Below are positions 59,438 through 64,000 of a stretch of 64,000 bases of DNA, piece after piece. Positions within the stretch are counted from its first letter, which is position 1. Every line of letters begins with the position of its first letter. The notes under the pieces were generated by a model. That model did no database searches and had not been told where the DNA came from. It worked only from the letters and a program-made list of their open reading frames with translations. Source of the stretch: Solirubrobacteraceae bacterium (GTDB lineage: Bacteria; Actinomycetota; Thermoleophilia; Solirubrobacterales; Solirubrobacteraceae); the NCBI GenBank assembly GCA_030447275.1, contig JAUJPF010000013.1, forward strand, positions 1 through 64,000, written 5' to 3'. The translations under genes were made by a program, and so were the position numbers.

Positions 59438-60295
59438 CTAGGGCCGCTCGTCGCCCGGGCCGCGCGACGACCGCGCCGCCGCCCGCAGCCGCGTGACGCG
59501 CTCGCAGGCGGGCTCGTCGAGCAGCACGTCGACGGTGTCGGCGATCACGCGGTCGCGGCCGCCGCCGCACTCGATGCGGTCGCGCTCGCCGTCGCGCGTG
59601 CGGATGCGGTCGTCGCCGTTGCCGCCGTGGACGGTGTCGCCGGTGCTCCCGTCGGGCGCCTCGTCCGGCTCGACGTCGCCCCACGCGCGCGCCCAGATGA
59701 AGTCGTCGCCGTCGCCGCCGAACACCTCGTCCGCGCCCGCGTTCGCCGAGATTCGGTCGTCGCCAGTTCCCCCGATGAGCATGTCGCGCCCCGCGCCGCC
59801 GAAGAGGTCGTCGCCGCCGTCGCCGCCGTCGAGGACGTCGTCGCCCGACGCGCCGTGGATGCGGTCGCCGGCAGGCAGCGCGGCGGTCCCGCCGTTGATC
59901 TGGTCGTCGCCGCCGTTGCCGAGCAGCGTGTCGGGGCCCCCGCCGCCGTCGACGATGTCGTCGCCCGGGCCGCCGGCCGCCCAGTCGCGGTCCTCGCCGC
60001 CGTAGACGCCGAGGTCGTCGCCGGGCCCGCCGAGCAGCCGGTCGTCGCCCTGGGTCCCGTTGAGGGTGTCCCGCCCGTCGTCGCCGTGGACGACATCGTC
60101 GTCGCCGCCCCCGTTGAGGATGTCGTCGCCGGCCAGACCGCGGACGACGTCGTTCCCGCGGCGCGCCTCGATGACGTCGACGTCGGGCGTTCCGACAAGC
60201 CGGTCGCGCCCGTTCGTCCCCACGACCACGGCGGCAGCCGCCATCGCGGAGGCGGCGAGCAGCAGGACGAAGGCGAGGGCGACGGCGCGTCTCAT
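59438..60295 (-). CDS. Secreted RTX-type calcium-binding repeat protein
   Basis: 285 residues. Signal peptide MRRAVALAFVLLLAASAMA. Many GGxGxDxxxGGxGDD-like nonapeptides (for example LAGDDILNGGGDDDVVHGDDG, GGPGDDIVDGGGGPDTLLGNG, GGTGDDRISANAGADEV) form a parallel beta-roll that binds calcium. No catalytic domain is attached. The C-terminal 25 residues are basic. Confidence 0.9.
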   Translation of the reverse strand: MRRAVALAFVLLLAASAMAAAAVVVGTNGRDRLVGTPDVDVIEARRGNDVVRGLAGDDILNGGGDDDVVHGDDGRDTLNGTQGDDRLLGGPGDDLGVYGGEDRDWAAGGPGDDIVDGGGGPDTLLGNGGDDQINGGTAALPAGDRIHGASGDDVLDGGDGGDDLFGGAGRDMLIGGTGDDRISANAGADEVFGGDGDDFIWARAWGDVEPDEAPDGSTGDTVHGGNGDDRIRTRDGERDRIECGGGRDRVIADTVDVLLDEPACERVTRLRAAARSSRGPGDERP

Positions 60296-60410
60296 GGCGC
60301 ATCCGGAACACGCGCGGAGGCGCCGGAGTTGCGCTCGAACCCCGCCCCGACGCGTCACCGCGCGACGCCCCGCCGCGCGCCGGAGGAGCGCTATCCTCCG
60401 GTGCGCTCCT

Positions 60411-60484
<74 letters not shown>

Positions 60485-60492
60485 CTCCTCAG

Positions 60493-60514
60493 AAGCCCCG
60501 CCGTCGCGGGGCTT
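60493..60514 (+). terminator. Rho-independent-like terminator after tRNA-Asp
   Basis: AAGCCCCGC-CGTC-GCGGGGCTT: a 9-bp perfect stem with 4-base loop followed by a T-containing stretch (TCGTGTTTC), eight bases after the tRNA. Confidence 0.8.
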
Positions 60515-60585
60515 TCGTGTTTCTCGCCTCGTTGAGCGGCTGGCGTTCGCGCCGCGGGTACCACTCGCGGGTACCAAACGGCGCG

Positions 60586-61052
60586 TCATTGCCCACCGCC
60601 CGCGTGGCGCTCCGCGATCCCCACGAGGTGGGCGAACCACCCGGGTGAGAGCAGGACCGTGTGCTCAGGCGCGCCTCCCGCGCGGACCACGAGCCCTCGC
60701 CGAGGGCGTCCGCGATCTCGAGGTCGAGCGGCAGGCCTCCGCGGTGGACCAGCTCGCAGCGGACCCACTTGTAGAGGAGCTTCTCAATGGGCTCCAACTG
60801 GCTGCGGAACTCGACGCCGAGACGAACCGAAAGAGCGTCCGTCAAGACGCGGACGAACGCCTCGCGATCGCCAGCCTCTGGGTGACGGTCGCGTGCGACT
60901 GCGGCGACGGCCACGAGCGCGAGCAAGAGCGCGCTCTCCCGGCGCTGGTTCGCCCAGAGGAACTGCGCGCCGAGCAAGAGCGCGCTCTCCCGGCGCTGGT
61001 TCGCCCAGAGGAACTGCGCGTCCCGGACGCGTTCTCGGATCTGATCGCCCAT
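60586..61052 (-). CDS. HEPN-like protein with RCELVH motif (one frame break, internal duplication)
   Basis: ATG 61052, four bases after the TIR gene stop. The protein starts MGDQIRERVRDAQFLWANQRRESALLL, then that block is repeated exactly. LEPIEKLLYKWVRCELVHRGGLPLDLEI follows; R-x4-H (RCELVH) in an all-helical context fits the catalytic motif of HEPN RNases. One lost G near 60689 shifts to a frame ending AGGAPEHTVLLSPGWFAHLVGIAERHAGGGQ. It is probably translated with the TIR gene. HEPN assignment is by motif and helical character, not by a clear family match. Confidence 0.5.
60920..61020. repeat. Exact tandem duplication, 51-base period
   Basis: Bases 60920-60969 and 60971-61020 are identical (50 bases). 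The 51-base period keeps the reading frame and adds 17 residues (AQFLWANQRRESALLLG) to the HEPN-like protein. It could be a real slippage event or an assembly artefact. Confidence 0.85.
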
Positions 61053-61056
61053 GGTC

Positions 61057-62280
61057 CTAGCCAGGCTCAGCCGCTCTCTGCAGGACCTCGGTCGCTTCAT
61101 CCAACCGACCGAGCTCGTGCAGGACCAATCCGAGAGGGGTCAGCGCCTCGCGACGACCTTGGTCGACCGCTCGCCGCAGAAAGCCCTCCGCTTCATCGAG
61201 CTGACCGGTGTCGCGGAGCACCATGCCGAGCATGGATAGCGCGTGGTCGTTCCCCAGCTCGACCGCGCGCCGCAGCCACACCTCGGCACGCGCGAGGTCG
61301 CCCTTGTCGCGAAGGACCATCCCAAGGGCGACGGCGGCAGTGGCGTCGACGTCCTCGGTTTCTGTTCCGGACGCCGAAGCAGTCGGCACGCCGCGCACGA
61401 CGGGCTCGGACGTCTCGGTCTGCGTCGGGCGGCTCGCGGCCACGCGCAGCGCTCGGTCGATCTCGGCCGCGACGTGATCCATCCCGCGGCTTGTCGGCAC
61501 GCCGAGCTTGTCCGCCAGAACGGGAGAGAACGCGAGGACGTCATCCCGGGAGACCGCGTGCCACACGGGCAGGACCACCTTGGTCCCCGGACGCGACTTC
61601 GCGCGCTGCGAGCCCTGGAGTTCGCGTTGCGGCCAGTCCTTCACGAAGAACGCGGGGCTCAACACGACGACGCCAAAGCGGCTCCGCGCGAGCGCCTCGT
61701 TGATCTGACGTTCGAGGCTGTCTCCGACTGTCAGCTCGAGCTCGTCGAGCCAAACCGACCAGCCCACTGCCTGCAGCCGTTCCGCGAGCGGTCGTGCGAC
61801 GGTCTGCTTGTCCTCGCTCGCGTGCGAGATGAAGACATCGCGTGTGGCAGCAGGCTGCGCGGCTTCATTGCCGGCTGCGGCGACTGCGTTCGCACTCGTT
61901 ACTGGAGGCGCGGATGGCTCGCGAGCAAGCTGATCGCGATAGAGCTCGGCGTCGGCCGTCCGGCCGCGGTGACCCGCCAGTCGTGGTGCGCTTGCAGCCA
62001 GTCGCCGTTCCACTGCCACCCCGGTGGCAGTGGAACGCTGCCACCCCGGTGGCCGATCCGCAACGCCCGCCTGCTTGGAGCCGAACGCAATCAGCCCATC
62101 GTTCACGAGCTCCTGCATGCAGACGGCGAGGCGGTCGATGCCGCCTGTGGCGATGATCCCTTCCTCGACGGCCGCCTCGTAGATCTTCCAGCTCGTGGTC
62201 AAGATCCACCTGCGATCGGGATCTCGTTGGCAGCGATCAAGGAGGTCGAGAACTTCCGAAGCGGTGGGGAACGACGTCAC
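61057..62280 (-). CDS. TIR-domain protein with TPR/Sel1-like repeats
   Basis: 407 residues from GTG 62280. N-terminal 120 residues look like a winged-helix module (ELVNDGLIAFGSKQAGVADRPPGW). TIR domain at about residues 145-240: RDVFISHASEDKQTVARPLAERLQAVGWSVWLDELELTVGDSLERQINEALARSRFGVVVLSPAFFVKDWPQREL; the TIR glutamate may be in LDELELTVGDSL. From about residue 310 come short helical repeats (ALGMVLRDKGDLARAEVWLRRAVELGNDHALSMLGMVLRDTGQLDEAEGFLRRAV), TPR or Sel1-like. In bacteria, TIR domains often act as NADases in defence. A frame change around 62013-61960 replaces a conserved stretch. Confidence 0.8.
   Translation of the reverse strand: MTSFPTASEVLDLLDRCQRDPDRRWILTTSWKIYEAAVEEGIIATGGIDRLAVCMQELVNDGLIAFGSKQAGVADRPPGWQRSTATGVAVERRLAASAPRLAGHRGRTADAELYRDQLAREPSAPPVTSANAVAAAGNEAAQPAATRDVFISHASEDKQTVARPLAERLQAVGWSVWLDELELTVGDSLERQINEALARSRFGVVVLSPAFFVKDWPQRELQGSQRAKSRPGTKVVLPVWHAVSRDDVLAFSPVLADKLGVPTSRGMDHVAAEIDRALRVAASRPTQTETSEPVVRGVPTASASGTETEDVDATAAVALGMVLRDKGDLARAEVWLRRAVELGNDHALSMLGMVLRDTGQLDEAEGFLRRAVDQGRREALTPLGLVLHELGRLDEATEVLQRAAEPG
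62006..62053. repeat. Snap-back palindrome plus 25-bp direct repeat in the TIR gene
   Basis: A 15-bp perfect inverted repeat with a 2-base centre (62006-62037), beside a direct repeat of CTGCCACCCCGGTGGC (62013-62028 and 62038-62053). On the minus strand, reading through without one 25-base unit gives GWQWNGDWLQAHHDWRVTAAGR in the alternative frame, the expected protein. Thus an inverted copy of local sequence was inserted, shifting the frame until near 61960. Confidence 0.7.
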
Positions 62281-62433
62281 GACGGCGCACGCTAGCGCCC
62301 GCTCGCTCCGACATAGGCGACTGAGCCGCCAGTCGGGCGGTCAGGGCCTGCCCCTTGCCGAGGACGCCCGTCGCGGCGTGCGGTCCGCGGAAGCGTTCCC
62401 GCTTCTGTCGCGATGGCGGGTACCGTTGGCGGC

Positions 62434-62745
62434 GTGACGAGCGACGAGCTAATCGCCGAGGTCGGGAGGCGGATCGCCGAGGCGGCACCGGACGCGACCG
62501 TGGTCGTGTTCGGGTCGCACGCCCGCGGCGAGGCCAACAGGTACAGCGACCTCGACCTGCTGATCATCGAGCCCGAGGTCGAGGACCCCGCTGCCGAGTG
62601 GCTGCGCCTGTCCGATCTGCTGACCGGGCTGCCGTCGGCCTTCGACGTGATCGTCGTCAGCCAGCACGACGTCGACGAGTGGCGCGACGTGCGGGGGAGC
62701 CTCGTCCACGCCGCCCTGTCCGAAGGGCGCGTCGTCGCCGCCTGA
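62434..62745 (+). CDS. MNT-type nucleotidyltransferase (putative antitoxin)
   Basis: 103 residues from GTG 62434 (ATG 62413 possible). VVVFGSHARGEANRYSDLDLLIIEP is the minimal nucleotidyltransferase signature GS-x10-DxD. In MntA/HepT pairs such proteins modify or neutralise a HEPN toxin. Its TGA overlaps the ATG of the HEPN gene. Confidence 0.85.
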   Translation: MTSDELIAEVGRRIAEAAPDATVVVFGSHARGEANRYSDLDLLIIEPEVEDPAAEWLRLSDLLTGLPSAFDVIVVSQHDVDEWRDVRGSLVHAALSEGRVVAA

Positions 62746-63146
62746 TGGCCGACCAGCACGATCTCGCCGAGCTGCTGCTCGGCCTCGCCGCTGACGACGA
62801 AGCCGCGGTACGCGCGATGCTGGACGTCCCCTCGGTCACGGACTCGATCGTCGGCTTCCACGCGCAGCAGGCGGTCGAGAAGGCGCTCAAGGCCGTGCTC
62901 GCTTCACGCGGCGTCGAGTTTCCCTTCACCCACTCGCTCGCCGCGCTGATGGACCTGTGCGACTCAGCCGGCGCCCCGGTGACGTCGTCACTCTTCGACG
63001 CGCGGCGGCTGACGCCGCACGCCGCACGGTTGCGGTACGGGTTGGACGTGACCACGGACGTCACTCGCGCCGAAGCGGCCGGGTGGGCGGCCGAGGCGAT
63101 CGAGTGGGCGCGCCCGTTGGTGGAGCAGAGTCGCCCGCGCGGCTGA
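62745..63146 (+). CDS. HEPN-domain protein (partner of the MNT gene)
   Basis: 133 residues. SIVGFHAQQAVEKALKAVLASRGVEFPFTHSLAALMDLCDSAG is the HEPN domain core of nucleotidyltransferase-associated proteins, ending with LRYGLDVTTDVTRAEAAGWAAEAIEWARPLVEQ. The RxxxxH-type catalytic motif is not obvious, so it may be a substrate-binding HEPN. Coupled to the MNT gene. Confidence 0.83.
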   Translation: MADQHDLAELLLGLAADDEAAVRAMLDVPSVTDSIVGFHAQQAVEKALKAVLASRGVEFPFTHSLAALMDLCDSAGAPVTSSLFDARRLTPHAARLRYGLDVTTDVTRAEAAGWAAEAIEWARPLVEQSRPRG

Positions 63147-63295
63147 TACTCGGGTGACCGCGCTTCATGGACGACCGCGTCGACGCGATCGACCTCGCCG
63201 CCGCGCGGCCGTTCCGCTGACGGCACCGGCCGCTGCATTCCTCCTCGCTGCAACGAATCTTGCGAAGTGCAGCGGCTTCGCGAGTAGCTTTGCGC

Positions 63296-63435
63296 ACGGT
63301 GCCGAGTCGCTGGCCGTCCGCCGGTCAGCGAACGGGGGACCCGATGCGGCTTCGGCCGCTGGGGCGAATCGCCGCCGCGATGGTGGCGTAGCGCGACAAG
63401 CGCGAGCCCGTCAGCTCACCTCGTAGGCGCCGATC
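63296..63435 (+). promoter_or_regulatory. ydaO-type c-di-AMP riboswitch candidate
   Basis: The leader before a peptidoglycan-binding gene has conserved pieces of the actinobacterial ydaO class: GCCGAGTCGC near 63301, a GACCCG segment, TGGGGCGAATC near 63360, and AGCCCGTCAGCTCACCTCGTAGGC near 63405-63428 (known members read CCGTCAGCTAACCTCGTAGGC or close). Such elements control cell-wall hydrolase genes in response to c-di-AMP. The remaining intergenic 63147-63295 shows nothing else, apart from a short open frame at 63167. Confidence 0.8.
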
Positions 63436-63438
63436 GCC

Positions 63439-64000
63439 ATGAAGCTCCGTTCCCGACATCTGTGGGTGCTCGTCGCGCTGTGCGCGGCGCTGCTGCTCGT
63501 CCCCGCCTCCGCATCCGCGGAGCGCACGCTCGAGCGCGGCGACCGCGGCGCCGCCGTCAAGAAGCTCCAGCGGCTGCTGCACGTGCGCGCCGACGGGGCC
63601 TTCGGCAAGGGCACCAAGCGCGCGCTGAAGCGCTTCCAGCGCCGCCACGGCCTCACCGCCGACGGCGTCGCCGGGCCCGCGACGTGGCGCGCGCTGAGGC
63701 GCCGCGCGCGCGGCTCGTCGTCGAGCTCCGGCCGCGTCGTGAGCCGCGGCGCGAGCGTCCGCCTGCTCCAGCGCAGGCTGGGCGTCGCCGCCGACGGCGT
63801 CTTCGGCCCCGGGACCCAGCGCGCCGTCAAGCGCTTCCAGCGCCGCCGCGGGTTGACCGCCGACGGCGTCGTCGGGCCCGCGACGTGGGCCGCCCTCGGC
63901 GTGCGCGGGCGTCGCCCGGTGCTCAAGCGCGGCCGGCTGCGCCGCGGCTCGTCGACCGGCGGCGGCATCCCCATCCGCGTCCAGCGCGCGATCCGCGCGG
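63439..64000 (+). CDS. Secreted protein with two peptidoglycan-binding domains (3' end outside window)
   Basis: ATG 63439; 187 residues visible. Signal peptide MKLRSRHLWVLVALCAALLLV, then ASASA. Two PG_binding_1 domains: ERGDRGAAVKKLQRLLHVRADGAFGKGTKRALKRFQRRHGLTADGVAGPATWRAL and SRGASVRLLQRRLGVAADGVFGPGTQRAVKRFQRRRGLTADGVVGPATWAAL. A catalytic domain, for example NlpC/P60 or lytic transglycosylase, probably follows outside the window. The riboswitch upstream supports a cell-wall hydrolase. Confidence 0.9.
   Translation, partial: MKLRSRHLWVLVALCAALLLVPASASAERTLERGDRGAAVKKLQRLLHVRADGAFGKGTKRALKRFQRRHGLTADGVAGPATWRALRRRARGSSSSSGRVVSRGASVRLLQRRLGVAADGVFGPGTQRAVKRFQRRRGLTADGVVGPATWAALGVRGRRPVLKRGRLRRGSSTGGGIPIRVQRAIRA

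Noticed and set aside
59438..60295. DNA tandem repeats in the RTX-like gene as a mobile repeat
   Set aside because: The periodicity is explained by the nonapeptide calcium-binding protein repeats.

Overview
The window is very GC-rich, densely packed chromosomal DNA with many GTG starts and 1 to 4 base start/stop overlaps. The gene set suggests an actinobacterium: actinobacterial-type inositol-phosphate synthase, a dnaK-grpE-dnaJ-hspR cluster with clpB, purS/purQ/small purL, and a leader resembling the c-di-AMP riboswitches found upstream of actinobacterial cell-wall hydrolases. The overall flavour (glycosyltransferase-PHP fusion, several secreted beta-rich proteins) fits the class Thermoleophilia (Solirubrobacterales-like). 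This placement is inference from content; no rRNA is present.

Layout. 1-1663: thiamine thiazole genes thiO (partial)-thiS-thiG. 1723-4199: DHH phosphoesterase, an EEP-family phosphoesterase and argF. 4206-10644: a minus-strand block of secreted proteins (small exported protein, metzincin protease, surface-protein remnant, 1532-residue subtilisin with FG-GAP-like repeats). 10702-16252: a helical protein, an RNA uracil methyltransferase, a ThuA-like protein, an M48 peptidase, a quinone oxidoreductase and rpiA. 16249-25875: membrane protein, UDG-like protein, glycosyltransferase-PHP fusion, inositol-phosphate synthase, CDP-alcohol phosphatidyltransferase, PAP2 enzyme, two tandem paralogous membrane proteins and a CAP-domain protein; this looks like an inositol-lipid/envelope-glycan locus. 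26004-28045: sugar kinase, endonuclease III, acetyltransferase. 28058-35234: heat-shock cluster dnaK-grpE-dnaJ-hspR and clpB with candidate operators. 35535-50767: purine pathway purD-purE-purB-purC-purS-purQ-purL-purF, then recQ-purN and purH, interrupted by short exported-protein genes. 50809-60514: helicase, HNH nuclease, tRNA-Lys, Glu, Val and Asp, SDR, cation/proton antiporter, beta-lactamase-like protein, histidine kinase, P450 and an RTX-type protein. 60586-63146: an accessory patch just after tRNA-Asp holding a TIR-TPR gene, a HEPN-like gene and a MNT/HEPN pair. 63296-64000: a ydaO-like leader and the start of a peptidoglycan-binding protein.

The main caution is sequence integrity. 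About 30 apparent frame breaks occur, mostly loss of one base from a short run. They hit genes that should be essential (dnaK five times, grpE, dnaJ, clpB, purC). There are also two in-frame nonsense codons in the glycosyltransferase-PHP gene and two places where a stop codon seems to have become CAG. The simplest explanation is a draft long-read assembly, so broken genes are annotated over their whole span with the breaks given.

The most interesting biology is the TIR-TPR plus HEPN-like operon (60586-62280), beside a MNT/HEPN pair downstream of tRNA-Asp; it is a candidate NAD/RNA-targeting defence module. Other notable items are a 45-bp palindromic in-frame insertion in a membrane-protein gene, a 25-bp snap-back duplication in the TIR gene, a duplicated protein tail lying after a stop codon, and repeated use of one CTAG palindrome as the stop codon of both genes of a convergent pair.
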